From Cutaneotrichosporon cavernicola (Eukaryota; Basidiomycota; Tremellomycetes; Trichosporonales; Trichosporonaceae): DNA of 64,000 bases. Location of the stretch: the NCBI RefSeq assembly GCF_030864355.1, contig NC_083396.1, positions 1,736,001 through 1,800,000 on the forward strand, written 5' to 3'. Numbering within the stretch: position 1 is the first letter of the stretch; each line of letters starts with the position of its first letter. This document shows positions 1-10,341 of this stretch, in pieces. A program made the position numbers and the translations under genes. The notes below the pieces were generated by a model, which saw nothing but the letters and a program-made list of their open reading frames with translations, was not told the origin of the DNA and made no database searches.

Positions 1-545
1 CGCCATCGTTCCAGAGTTGACCATGCGCCCTCGACACATCCACCGGCCATAACGACAGCGAGCCATACTCTGGCCGACTCCGCTGCAAGCCCCCTCCTCA
101 ACCTCGCACGCCCACTGTTCCATCGGGTGACCCACCTGACGAAGGTTAGCGACGTAGTCCGAAACGAACGAGAACGAGAAGCCCATGGCCGCTGCTTGTC
201 AGCCCGGTCCCTATTCGTGCGACGTACCGAAGAGGCCGATGGTGCCGCCCGTACGGGTGAAGATGCCCATTGCTCCCTTGTCATGCCTGGAGTCAGTTAC
301 CGCAGTTGCTGGTGCAGTCAGGCAATAGCACCGCTAGGCTGCTACAACCCCTGGACGCACGTGTCGAGAGCATTCTGGGCGGCCGAAACGAGGAGACCAG
401 CGCCAGCCGACTCGAGGGTAACGCGGATCGCGGACTGGAGGGTCGGGTGCTCCTGGAACATGTTGGTCTCGTTGGGCGAGGGGAAGAAGAAGGTCTTGGA
501 CGACCCCGAGAGGGGCGCAAGGAGAGGGTGGGATGCGGGCGCCAT
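1..545 (-). CDS. NDUFA11/B14.7-like mitochondrial complex I subunit, 3' end outside window
   Basis: The protein starts MAPASHPLLAPLSG at 545 and is read over exons 545-361, 286-228, 191-141 and about 82-1. The visible part contains QSAIRVTLESAGAGLLVSAA and GAMGIFTRTGGTIGLF, the alternating Gly/Ala-rich membrane pattern of the fungal 21-kDa complex I subunit related to NDUFA11 and the Tim17/22 superfamily. Such subunits are small inner-membrane proteins with about four helices and no cleavable presequence. The first three exons join in frame at GT/AG sites. The last junction (donor GTCAGG after 141) is my best guess and is uncertain. A Tim17-family import protein is the main alternative. The gene runs off the left edge. 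It is divergent from the E2 gene, with about 0.6 kb between them. Confidence 0.6.
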
Positions 546-1085
546 GATGGTTGAAGACGGGGAGAACGTCGCGCTCGTCGTTGCCGATGGTGACCACGGA
601 CAGCCAATGCGAGTCTCACTGAACGTGAGCACGTCCGAGGCCGGAGGGGGAGCGGCTCACTGCGGCGGTATCGGCGGATTGGCTTGTGGCGGAGGAATTG
701 GGGTGTACCTAACCTCCTTACCTCCACTTGGTAGATTTAGGTACGCGGGGATCACTCGACTGTCCGTCCAGGCCCCCTCATCCACCACCCTGTACATCTA
801 CATGCCCAAGCTGACGTCGTTCCGGTTCCTAAGGTCCTAGGCCATAAGGCCAGAAGGCCACCCAGTTTGACCCAGTCCAACCACTGGAACCCGCGATACA
901 TCTCTCCTCTTGATCATCTCTCCATTACTAGTTATCTTTGCCATTGCTCCATTTCTCCCCCGTCTCCTACATCTCCCCAGAGCTACATCTAGCTCAACAA
1001 TCCCCGCGATCGCACCACCCTGTCTACTCGTCGCTCACCGCGACGCCACCCTCATTGTCACCACCCACCTAAGTCGCCGCCCACC
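546..1085. other. Intergenic region between divergent complex I subunit and E2 genes
   Basis: No convincing coding exon is seen. Long open frames here and on the plus strand over 127-840 are out of frame with the spliced minus-strand gene and lack family features. The stretch from about 890 to 1080 is CT-rich on the plus strand, as expected of a promoter and leader for the gene starting near 1086-1168. Confidence 0.5.
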
Positions 1086-1167
1086 ATGATAAGTATCCCC
1101 GCTCGGACTGGGCCGCTCTGCCGGCCCGCCACCACCCCGGTAGCCAATGCTGACATCCTCTGCACAG

Positions 1168-2207
1168 TTCCCCCAAGAGGCGCGTTGACACGGACGTAAT
1201 GAAGCTGTGAGTCGGACCCGGTGGTCACAGCGATCCAAGCGTGACACCTATCCCGTTGCCACCCACTGACACCAGCCTCATGTCAGACTACGAAGTCACG
1301 CTTGTCAACAACAAGATGTCCGAGTTCTACGTCAAGTTCAAAGGGCCCGTAGAGAGTGAGTATGCTTGGGCTGATGGTGTGCGCGAGTGCTGCGCATGTC
1401 TGGGGGCTGGGTCAAGCGACCAGGGCTGGCATCCTCCACCGGTAATCAGATCCCGTGACTGTAATGTCATCTTGCAGGGCTGTGGCGCAATTCTCGCCCC
1501 AACGAACCATGAACACTCCGATAAGACCTCGCGCGCGCCGAACCGTTGAGCTGACCCCCAGCACCGTTCGCCAAGGGCGTGTGGAAGATCCATGTTGAGC
1601 TGCCCGAGCAGTTCCCGTACAAGTCGCCAAGCATCGGGTTTATGAACAAGATCTTCCACCCCAACATTGATGAGTTGTGAGTCAACGGTTTTGGCCGAAA
1701 CGCCGACGTCATCCGACCAGCTCACACGGATGCTTACCACAGGAGCGGTTCGGTCTGTCTCGATGTCATCAACCAAACCTGGTCGCCCATGTTTGGTGAG
1801 CGCTTGGGGAGTGTCTGACTGACGTGCCAGAGCTCATTAACATCTTCGAGATCTTCCTTCCCCAGCTCCTCCGCTACCCAAACCCCACCGACCCTCTCAA
1901 CGGGGAGGCAGCTGCGCTCCTCATGCGTGACCCCAAGGCGTACACGAAGAAGGTCGAGTCGTACGTCGACAAGTACGCGTCGGCCGAGGACGCCGACAAG
2001 GCGGGCGGCGACGGCGACGGCGACGAGCCCATGTCTCGTTCCCACCGCGATCGCGAGCGTAACGGCAACGGTGCCAGCGCTGGCAACGGGCATTCGAACG
2101 GTGTGGACGCGGACGGCGAAGACGAGGACGAGAGCATGAGCGACAAGATGAGCGACATGGGCGAGCTCAGTGACGGCGACGAGTTTATGGGCGAGATGGA
2201 CGATTAG
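1168..2207 (+). CDS. UBC8: Ubc8/UBE2H-type E2 ubiquitin-conjugating enzyme
   Basis: Exons 1168-1206, 1276-1355, 1562-1676, 1743-1795 and 1831-2207 give [20 protein letters not shown], then [28 protein letters not shown] and [13 protein letters not shown] with the active-site Cys in SVCLDV, and finally [14 protein letters not shown]. The order matches the Ubc8/UBE2H family, in yeast the E2 of the GID ligase that degrades gluconeogenic enzymes. The catalytic domain is followed by about 75 residues rich in Asp, Glu, Gly and Asn, longer than the acidic tail of yeast Ubc8. The start codon is unresolved. The ATG at 1086 followed by a GTATCC donor does not join in frame to the exon beginning at 1168, so a further 5' exon or the internal Met at 1199 must serve. 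The 206-nt second intron is unusually long for this window. Confidence 0.88.
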
Positions 2208-2951
2208 TGCGCCACAGAGTGCGCCACTCGAGTGTTTCGCGTCACAGCCGTCCAGCGCCACGTCACGAGCCCATGGCTCCCATTCTCTCTTTCTCTCTCT
2301 CTCTGGGCCACATTTCTGCCTCGTCATTCCTCATCAGCCCATTTCATTGTTGTAGTATGAACCTTACCAATTACCTTGAGCGAGCGGTACTCATGCGCCT
2401 GGCGGTTTCTAGCTTGTCATTGACATTCAATTGTTACTAAACAGTGAATCGGTCGTGGGAGCCATCCTGAGACAAAAAAGGGGGTGAGATGTGTGAGGCG
2501 CCGTACAGCATTTGGCGTACGTGCCGTACTAGGACAAGAATACAAATCGGCAGCTGGCGGCTAGTCTATTCAACTAATGCGTGTCTATTGATGCACACCA
2601 GGCCAACACACCGCAGCCCAAATGGGGAGGTGGAAGAATGGGAATCCCAATCGTCCACTCGCCGCAACCGGCATTGATGCAGTTACCAATCTTCTGCGAT
2701 CTCACGTATCTAACACAGAGCGCCTCCAACATTTACATTCACACTCACCGTTCGCCGTCCTCATCGGCATCCAATTCAACCCTCAACGGCCTCAACACAG
2801 CCGACGATATCTCCGTCCGTCTCACTTCGTCACAAACACTGCCCAGCTCCCACACTGACACGGCTGTCCGAGCTAACCACCTCATGCGTACTTAAGCCCC
2901 TCCCTTTCTAACTTTCTCTTCCCCCTCCTCTCCAACCCTCAGTCAACAACC
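2208..2951. other. Intergenic region
   Basis: This holds the 3' flank of the E2 gene and the promoter of the next gene. The last 60 bases before 2952 are CT-rich with a CAACAACC context at the ATG. Short open frames at 2489-2895 show no conserved features and I do not call them. Confidence 0.5.
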
Positions 2952-4034
2952 ATGCCCGTAATCACAGTCGAGGTGACCACGACGGCCTCTGCGACGGCCA
3001 TTTCCAAGATGACCTCCGCCGCCACGGCCAAGGCTACCAATGGTCTGTCGCCTGGTTCTGGGCTAATCATCGCCTTCTCGGTATTTGGCCTGCTCGCGTT
3101 TGTCGGGTTCATGGGCATCGTCCTCCCTCTCGCATGGAACGATTATGGGCAGTGGTGCTTCCCGCTCTGTAGTTCGGTTGGGTGGGCCAAGGACAAAGCC
3201 CAAACGGCCGAACCCACTCGCGAGAAACACTCAATCGCCAAGACAATCGGCAGCCTGTTCCGCGTCAAGAACGAGGATATCGAGATGTCCACCTGCGCAA
3301 CTCAAGGGTCCTCCTCAACTACCTCTTCAACCCCTTCTGAAGACTGCACCGCGAATGAAAAGCACACCCGCAACTCGGTCGCCAAACTCTGCAACGCATT
3401 CACTTCGCTTCGGTACAGCGTCACCCGCCGGTCGGGGGAGCCTGCAAGCGGCTCGGGTTCGGGTTCCAGTGCCCATCTAACGGAGACTGCAAGTGTGGAT
3501 AGTGCGTCATTCGACAGTGTCGACACGCATGAGAGTTTTGGACACTCTCCCCGCGTCCTCGATAACCATGTGGCGGCTGACTGGCTCCCATATCCCCCGC
3601 CCACCACGTCCACGCAGTTTGGGCCCTATGCTCGGCCACCGCAGTTGATGTCCTACCCTCGACCTACGATCGACCTGCCGCGCATTTTCCCTGTCCCCGC
3701 TGTGTACTTCGTTTCCGCTGAGCGGCCCCCAGTCTGGGGCTCCTCGCCGACCGCCGCGAAAATCTCCGTCACGGTGTTGACCTCACCCACCTCCAAGACT
3801 TCTATGCCTCACAACCCGCCCGCCTCGTTCAGGACTTTCAGCTACTCTTCAGAACGTCAGAGCCTCCCTCGCATTCCCGTCAACATCAACGCAGACATGG
3901 ATGTCCTGGAGGCTGGTGTCGTCGGAGGCCGCACTGGGGTGATTGAGACCGAGGTCGATTTTGACGCCAGGCTTGACTTGCTGGAAGCGCTTGCCATTAT
4001 TCCGGAAGAGGGCATGAAGCAGAAGGAGAAGTAG
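2952..4034 (+). CDS. Hypothetical single-pass membrane protein
   Basis: One uninterrupted frame of 360 codons begins in a good context (CAACAACCATG). Residues about 1-35 are Thr/Ala-rich. Residues about 37-62 form one strongly hydrophobic segment containing GLIIAFSVFGLLAFVGFMGI, followed by a Cys-containing turn (WCFPLC). The rest, about 290 residues, is Ser/Thr/Pro-rich and probably disordered, with many SS, SP and TP sites. There is no cleavable signal, so a type III or tail-oriented membrane protein with a long cytoplasmic or extracellular tail is likely. I do not recognise a family. The lack of introns sets it apart from its neighbours. Confidence 0.7.
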   Translation: MPVITVEVTTTASATAISKMTSAATAKATNGLSPGSGLIIAFSVFGLLAFVGFMGIVLPLAWNDYGQWCFPLCSSVGWAKDKAQTAEPTREKHSIAKTIGSLFRVKNEDIEMSTCATQGSSSTTSSTPSEDCTANEKHTRNSVAKLCNAFTSLRYSVTRRSGEPASGSGSGSSAHLTETASVDSASFDSVDTHESFGHSPRVLDNHVAADWLPYPPPTTSTQFGPYARPPQLMSYPRPTIDLPRIFPVPAVYFVSAERPPVWGSSPTAAKISVTVLTSPTSKTSMPHNPPASFRTFSYSSERQSLPRIPVNINADMDVLEAGVVGGRTGVIETEVDFDARLDLLEALAIIPEEGMKQKEK

Positions 4035-4470
4035 ACGGAGAGTGTGGCAGACGAGATCAGCCGCGCCTACAAGTACCGCTCGCACTACTGCCACACATAG
4101 GGCCCGAACAGCGTGCTCGTGCATCGCCAGCAACCTTGTGTTTAAGCCCACTGCCTTGTTGAGCTTTGTAACCCTTACAATCCGGCGCATCACTGGCGAT
4201 GCTCCTTTATCGCTCTATCATATAATATCGAGTTAGACCTCCGTTGTAATATCGTTGTGTGCTACCATGCATCGCCATGTGCCACCCACCCCTAGTTAAC
4301 CTCGTGACGGATGTGTTAGTCACCTCGGGCATCACACATCGCGTCAGCCACATCGCGTCAGCAACATCCCGTGTCTAAAGGTGATGAATGCATACAAGAT
4401 CTAGGGTGTGTTAGGGCTAGAAGTGGAGGATGATGCTAAAAAGTGCTAAAGGTGCTTAGGTGCTTAGGTG
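4035..4470. other. Convergent intergenic region with a short direct repeat
   Basis: The stretch lies between the stops of two convergent genes. A direct repeat of CACATCGCGTCAGC occurs twice near 4337-4366, with a third degraded copy just before it. Nothing else is recognised. Confidence 0.5.
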
Positions 4471-6042
4471 CTACAGGGCCCAGGCTGTGACGCCGAGGGC
4501 AATGGCGAACGCGACGGCAAGCGAGGGCGTGGTACGCGCAGAGGAGCTGTTGGCGCCCGGGGCAGCAGCTCCCGCGCTCGAGCTAGGGTTGGCGGCGGCG
4601 GCCTCGCCCGACGGAGCAGAAGCCTGGCTCACGCCGGGCGCAACAGGGAGGGTGGCGGAACCCTTTGCAGCTGTAGGCCCGCTGGTAGAGGCCGGCGCGG
4701 CGGTGACGGTGTTGTTCGCGTCGCCGGTGGCGTTCGCAGCAGCGTTCTGGTTAGCAACGGCGCCGGAGCCGGGGAGTACGGCGAAACCGACAGCAGGGGG
4801 CTCGAACCGGAACACAGTATACGTGTTCTTGAGGGCGGTGGCGCCGACGATCCACTGAACAGGCGAGCGAGAGCTGAGAGCCTGAACGAAAATGCCGCCC
4901 GTGCAGTACGCCATGTCAGAACCATACGTGCCGAGGTTGAAGTCCGCGTCGCCGATGTTGATGGTGAACCCGCCAAAGGTGAGGCGGACGTCGACGCTCG
5001 TCCCACAAGGGTACTCGTAGTAGTTGGCAAAGTTGCCGGTCATGGCGCGCGAGCCCGGGATGGCGGCGTACACCGCCGCCACGACGTCGGGAGGCCCACC
5101 GATCAGAGTCGTACCGGTGTCGATGGCGACCATCGCGTTCCCGACGTCCACCGCCGTGCCCTGAACGCTGACGCCGGACATGGGGATCTGCCAGTACTGC
5201 GGGTTTGCACCAACGGGAACGTACGTCACGTCGCCAGAGTAGAGCCCCGAGTCGAGGTATCCGAAGGTAGCGACGCCGCCGTCGGCCTCGACCTTCTTCG
5301 CACCGTTGACGCCGCGGTACCGCTTCATGTAGAAGGCGAAGAGCTTGTCCTTCCAGCCCGCCGATGCGTTGAGCCACCACGGGTCTGACTTGGAGTACGC
5401 GAGGACGGTGAAGGCGAGGCCCATGATGCCCGACACGGACGACGAGATGAGGTTGGGCGTCATGTTGTCGACAATCGCAAAGACCTGGTTGGGCACACTC
5501 TGGCCACCCATCGTGACCGTGTCGCGCGCGAGACGCCCCGCGGCATCACCGCTTCCGTATGAGATTTTTATAGTACCGTCTGCAGCGGCGTAGCTGGTCG
5601 ACTTGGTGGGGTCGTACTTGGTACCCTGGCAGGCTGAGCACTCTGAGTCCTCGACCCAGAGGTCGCTCGATCCCGTGTCGAGGATAATGTTGAATGGCTG
5701 TGCCGGTGTCCCGATCGATACTTGGCCAGAGTACGACGCGTCGATACCGTTGTTCTGCAGCCCCACGTTGCCAGATTGCCGCTTACGACTGAGGAGGGGG
5801 GATGCAAAGTTGCCCCGGCCTCCGTTATAGCGCGAGTCCACGAATGCTTCCTCCCGGATTAACCACTCACCGTCCTGCACCCCGCCGGCGCGCTTCGCGA
5901 GCTCGCGCTTGGCCGACGAAGCAGAATGCGAGAGCGGAAGCTTGAAGCCCTGCACCGCTGCGACGTCGGCCGCGTCGTGGTCTGGGTACATGACGAACGG
6001 GCTCGCGGCAGCCTGTGCCGCGAGGAGAAGGATGGGCAGCAT
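4471..6042 (-). CDS. Pepsin-family (A1) aspartic protease, secreted, probably GPI-anchored
   Basis: An intronless frame of 523 codons. Residues 1-14 form a signal peptide. A propeptide follows, with dibasic sites (LAKR and SRKRQ near residues 47-52 and 85-89) where a Kex2-like protease could act. The two catalytic motifs are intact: DTGSSDLWV with Asp122 and AIDTGTTLIGG with Asp308. A tyrosine-flap region and YWQIPMSGVSV between them fit the family. From about residue 415 the chain is Ala/Ser/Thr/Pro-rich (probably O-glycosylated) and ends in a hydrophobic tail containing AVAFAIALGVTAW, preceded by small residues, as in a GPI signal. Yapsin- and candidapepsin-like enzymes of this layout work at the cell surface. 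It converges with the preceding gene. Confidence 0.92.
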   Translation of the reverse strand: MLPILLLAAQAAASPFVMYPDHDAADVAAVQGFKLPLSHSASSAKRELAKRAGGVQDGEWLIREEAFVDSRYNGGRGNFASPLLSRKRQSGNVGLQNNGIDASYSGQVSIGTPAQPFNIILDTGSSDLWVEDSECSACQGTKYDPTKSTSYAAADGTIKISYGSGDAAGRLARDTVTMGGQSVPNQVFAIVDNMTPNLISSSVSGIMGLAFTVLAYSKSDPWWLNASAGWKDKLFAFYMKRYRGVNGAKKVEADGGVATFGYLDSGLYSGDVTYVPVGANPQYWQIPMSGVSVQGTAVDVGNAMVAIDTGTTLIGGPPDVVAAVYAAIPGSRAMTGNFANYYEYPCGTSVDVRLTFGGFTINIGDADFNLGTYGSDMAYCTGGIFVQALSSRSPVQWIVGATALKNTYTVFRFEPPAVGFAVLPGSGAVANQNAAANATGDANNTVTAAPASTSGPTAAKGSATLPVAPGVSQASAPSGEAAAANPSSSAGAAAPGANSSSARTTPSLAVAFAIALGVTAWAL

Positions 6043-7686
6043 GGTCGGGCGTGGGGGAGAAGGTGTGCGCGGAAGGCTTTTGACGAGATGTCGAGCAAAA
6101 GAATGATCGGGCCTTCGGGCGCGATGGGGATGAGGCTGGTGTAAGCGAACGACGTCGTTGTGTGGGCTGGCGCGTCATCACCCCATCACTGCGGTTTGAC
6201 AGTGGCGACGGCCGAACCACGGAGTGGCGCCGCGCCGCCAAGGCGTGATCCCGGCGCCCGCGGACTTTAAGACTCACAATGGGGAGTGAAAGGGAGGAAG
6301 GTGGAAAAGAGGCCTGCTCGTCGAAGATGCGAAGGTGTAAAAGGATAAAGACCCAACAATCAGTCCAGCTGGTCGCTTAAGAGGGTCAGTCGTACAGTTG
6401 TGTTGCTGCGAAACAAGATAGATCGACGTAGGTTTTGAGGTTGCGACACGATGTGCCTCACACCGGTCACACCCTCTTGCCTTGCCCTTTAATCCCCGTG
6501 CCCCTCGGATCTTCGGAGCAGTGACAAGGAACGTAGTAGCCTGGCTCTGCAGATAAGCAGAGGTTACAGGGTTATTCCATCTCATTCAATCTCAGGAGAG
6601 TTGGCTGAGAAACGGGGTAATGTGCTTCCGTAGTGCTTTCAGACGTTTAGATGTCATTGTACCCAGGGATGGTAGTAAAGCACAGTGCTTGGCCGTTCAG
6701 GGGGGACATATTCCGCTACAAAGCAGACCGTGAGATGAACCAAAGGGTACGGTTATGGAGTAAGATGCTTGATGCATGAGGAGTAACAACTCGATGCATG
6801 AGCAACGCACATACGTCCATACGTCCATTGAGGGCCGAGTCATGATATTTAGTTAGTGGGACACGCGCCAACCTTGAACAGAATCAACACAAATGTGATG
6901 CAAGCTGTGCGTGGCCCTCGCTGATCGATCTGAATCCCGCAACCCGCAGCACCCCTTGGCGCCACTCGCTACCACGCCTCCCAACCCGGCCAGCCCGTAA
7001 AGCACAGTGGTGATTCACGTCACTGTACTATAGTTGGAATCTGAGACTGTCGCTTGGGGTCGCGTCTCGCGTCCGCGCGTCCTTTCCGGCGTCGCGTCTC
7101 GTGGTTCTGTCACAGAGGTGTTGTACTGAATGCATCGACGCGATCTGAACGACGAGCGACGGCCTTTCACTGTACTACCGTTTGCGCCCAAGCCTGAGTC
7201 TGATGCGTATTCGGCACTGGGCACGGGCCGGTCTAGGCCTAGAAGATGGAGAATCATCAACGCCAAAAGGGCTCTGGCGCTTCACTCTAACCCCGCATGG
7301 TGAAATCCGAACCCCTCTTTCCATTGTTCCATAGGAGGGTCTGGACTTTATGGACTTGACCATACCGGGTCTGATTTTTGATAAACTCTTCCTCCTTGCC
7401 TCCTTGCGTGCTCTTGTCTTTGATTGCCATCGCATCCCCACGTGCTCTCTCAATGCTTGACCGGAAGGAGAACGTCTGCCCAGCCGATCGAGCCGATCGG
7501 CTTCTTGGATATGGAGGGACACGGACCGGTCACATACCTCCGCTCCGGATAGATACCCCACACTCCAATTCCGTACAACAGGCTGTTGAACTGGTCCGAG
7601 TCCATAGGAGCCGTCATTCAACTCACCACAAACCCATTAATAGTTTCTCCCGTGCTCACCGCCGCTCACCAAACTCACTGACGACG
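6043..7686. other. Divergent intergenic region, 1.6 kb
   Basis: This holds the promoters of the aspartic protease (minus) and the sugar kinase (plus). No coding exon with a family signature is seen on either strand; the short frames at 6274-6585 and 7015-7621 look like chance. The last 60 bases before 7687 contain CT-rich leader sequence. Confidence 0.45.
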
Positions 7687-9968
7687 ATGGAGTATTTTAT
7701 TGGGTTTGACGTGTGAGCCGAACCTTGCGGAGCACGTTCTTCTGTCGCCATCCATCCGACCGAGCGCAATTCAAGCCAGCACTGGCTAACTCTCAGCGGC
7801 ACGGGCTCCGGTCGCGCATGCCTCGTCGATTCGGACGGCAAGCTGCTCGCGGACCACTCGGTCGAGACCCAGACGCATCGCTCGCCCTCCGACCACAGGA
7901 TCTTCGAGCAGTCGACCGCAGACATCTGGGCGGCTCTCGCGACATGCTCGCAGAAGATCCTGGCTGACTCGGGCGTCGACCCAAACCAGGTCAAAGGCGT
8001 GGGCTTCGACGCGACCTGCTCGCTCGCCGTCACCGACCGGGCTGGCCGACCAATCAGTGTCTCGATCGGGGAGGACCAGGGCTCGAACCTCGGCGCAGAG
8101 GGACAATGGAACGTCATTCTCTGGGCCGATCACCGCGCCGGAGAGGAGGCGGACGCGATCAACGCCACTGGCGAGGGCGTGCTCAACTTTGTCGGGGGGA
8201 CCATGAGTGTGCGTCGATTCCAGGGTAGGCTAATACCAGCTCGAGATGGAGACGCCCAAGACCCTCTGGCTCAAGAAGCATATGGATGCAGGGCGGTTCA
8301 GGGAGTGCATGTTCTTCGACTTGCCCGACTACCTCACGTACCGCGCGACGGGGTCGTTGGCACGCTCCAACTGCTCGCTGGCGTGCAAGTACTCATATGT
8401 TCCTCCAGGGACCAGGATGGAGAACGCGAGTGATGGATCAAGCGAGGTCAGCACGGAGGGATGGAGCCGACGGTTCTTCGACAAGATTGGTGAGTCGGGA
8501 TGGCTGGGGCGGGGGATTGGCGACGTCAAGTGTACTGCTCCGGAGCGACCCCGGGTGGCGCCTGCCGGACCTGGGCTCGCCGGAGTCAGGACCGCCGGAG
8601 TGAGCGACGGCGGAGAGTGCCACGCCGAAGTCTGCGACAAGCTCTGACACTAGGCCTGGCGGACATTTCCGCGAACGACTTTGAGCAGGTGGGCGGCATC
8701 CCAGGGAAGAACGGACTCGTACTGTCTGCAGGACAGCCGGTCGGGAAGGGCCTGTGCAAGGATGCGGCTGCCGAACTCGGTCTCGCCGAGGGTACGGCCG
8801 TGGGAAGCGCCGTCATCGACGCGTGAGTCACCGCTAGCTCTCTCTACTCACCATTGACTGAATAACTCACTCACCCCAGGTACTCGGGGTGGATTGGGAC
8901 GGTCGCAGCTGTGACGAAGACGGACGACGGGAAGACGGAGAAGCCACCCACGCTCGACGACGCCGCCCACCGCCTCGCCGCTGTTGCTGGTACGAGCACG
9001 TGCCACCTCGCTCAGAGCAAGGACGGTATCATGGTCCCTGGGTGCGTTAGCCTCAAAGTGTTCATAGTAGGCTGACTTACAGTGTTGTACGTCTCACTCA
9101 TCGCGGAGAGCAAGCTAACGACAGTGGGGCCCTTACCGCAACGCCATTTTCACGGACTACTGGATGAACGAGGGCGGACAGTCGTCAACGGGTCAGCTCA
9201 TTGACTTTGTCATGACCACGCACGCCGCGTACCCACGCCTGCTTGAGCTGTCGAAGAAAGCGGACAAGAGCACGTACGAGCTCCTCGGTGAGCAGCTCGA
9301 TAAGATGCAAAAGAACGAGAAGGCCCCGACGAGGGTGCACCTCACCAAGGACCTGCACTTCTACCCCGACCTCGTGAGCTCTGGGGTTTTTGGATCAGAG
9401 TTAACGCCAGCATGGAAATCGCTCACCTCTTGCTGACCCGAAGATGCGCGGCATGATCACCGGGCTGGACCTCGATGCGTCCCTCGACGATCTAGCTGCA
9501 AAGTTTAGCGTAACGCTTGAGGCGATCGCCTTGCAGACAAGGCACATAGTGGAGACGATGAACGCCAATGGTCACCGCATCGACAGTATTTATATGTCGG
9601 GCTCGCAGGCCAAGAACGCCCCGCTGATGCGCCTTCTCGCGACTGTGCTCGATATGCCCATCGTCCTGCCGCCGCACCCGTCTGCGGCGGTGGTGCTCGG
9701 CGCAGCGATGCTGGGACGCTTCGCGTATGAAGCGTCACAGGCGCACATCATCGAGACGCAGGCCGACGCAGACAGGGCGTCACAAGACGGCGGGCGGCTG
9801 TGGAACATTATGGTCGCCATGACCCAACCCGCAACTCGTGTCGAGCCTACGACGGGTAGCCTTGGTGAGGCAGAGAGGAAGGTCCTCCAGGCCAAGTACG
9901 AGATTTTCCTGGAGAGTATCGACATCCAGCGGCGCTGGCGGCAGCAGATGGCCGCGGCTGTCGAGTAG
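7687..9968 (+). CDS. FGGY-family carbohydrate kinase (D-ribulokinase type)
   Basis: Eight exons (7687-7712, 7797-8208, 8240-8489, 8654-8822, 8880-9041, 9083-9086, 9125-9373, 9411-9968) sum to 610 codons. The N-terminal ATPase motif is MEYFIGFDVGTGSGRACLVD. Next come GVGFDATCSLAV and WADHRAGEEA with the catalytic-region Asp, AGTSTCHL, GVWGPYRNA, HGNRSPLADP, and the C-terminal adenosine-binding SIYMSGSQAKNAPLMRLL. These place it with the fungal/human FGGY D-ribulose kinases, which phosphorylate free ribulose as a repair or salvage step; cytosolic. The exon at 9083-9086 is only four bases long (TGTT); without it the frame breaks just before WGPYRN. It is transcribed toward the Argonaute gene about 1.6 kb downstream. 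Confidence 0.92.
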
Positions 9969-10147
9969 CGCACTAGAGTTTGGGAACGTGGAACACTGGT
10001 ATCATGAGGAAGGAGGCGAACGCTGCCGAGGGCGAGTAATCCATTCAAGGCAACTACACTCACTTGACTCGGCGCCTGAGGTTCTCCCACGTCTACTGTG
10101 TATATTGGGAAAGGGGGCCGCAGTTATGCCCGACGGGGGAATGAAGA

Positions 10148-10255
10148 GGAGTGGAGGAGTGGGAAGGGGAGGAGTGGGAAGGGGAGGAGTGGGAGGCGAG
10201 AGCAGAACAGCTTGAGAGAGAGGGGAGAGGGAGAGGGAGAGGGAGAGGGAGGTGG
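10148..10255 (+). repeat. G-rich tandem repeats, 15-bp and GGGAGA units
   Basis: About two and a half copies of a 15-bp unit (GGAGTGGGAAGGGGA) lie at 10148-10197. A run of GGGAGA units follows at about 10222-10250. All purines are on the plus strand. Confidence 0.8.
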
Positions 10256-10261
10256 CCTAAG

Positions 10262-10263
<2 letters not shown>

Positions 10264-10340
<77 letters not shown>

Positions 10341-10341
10341 A
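10264..10341 (+). repeat. (GGGTGA)13 hexanucleotide tandem array
   Basis: Thirteen perfect copies of GGGTGA, 78 bp, run without interruption. The four or more GGG tracts with short spacing fit a G-quadruplex-forming sequence. It lies about 300 bp after the sugar-kinase stop and 1.2 kb before the Argonaute start. Confidence 0.95.

Noticed and set aside
127..840. 237-codon plus-strand frame
   Set aside because: It overlaps the spliced complex I-like gene on the other strand and shows no protein-like features.
4468..5388. 306-codon plus-strand open frame
   Set aside because: It lies antisense to the aspartic protease, is Arg/Gly-rich and is a GC-skew shadow.
10264..10341. Telomere or internal telomeric repeat
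   Set aside because: The unit is GGGTGA, not TTAGGG or a known basidiomycete telomere unit, and genes continue on both sides.
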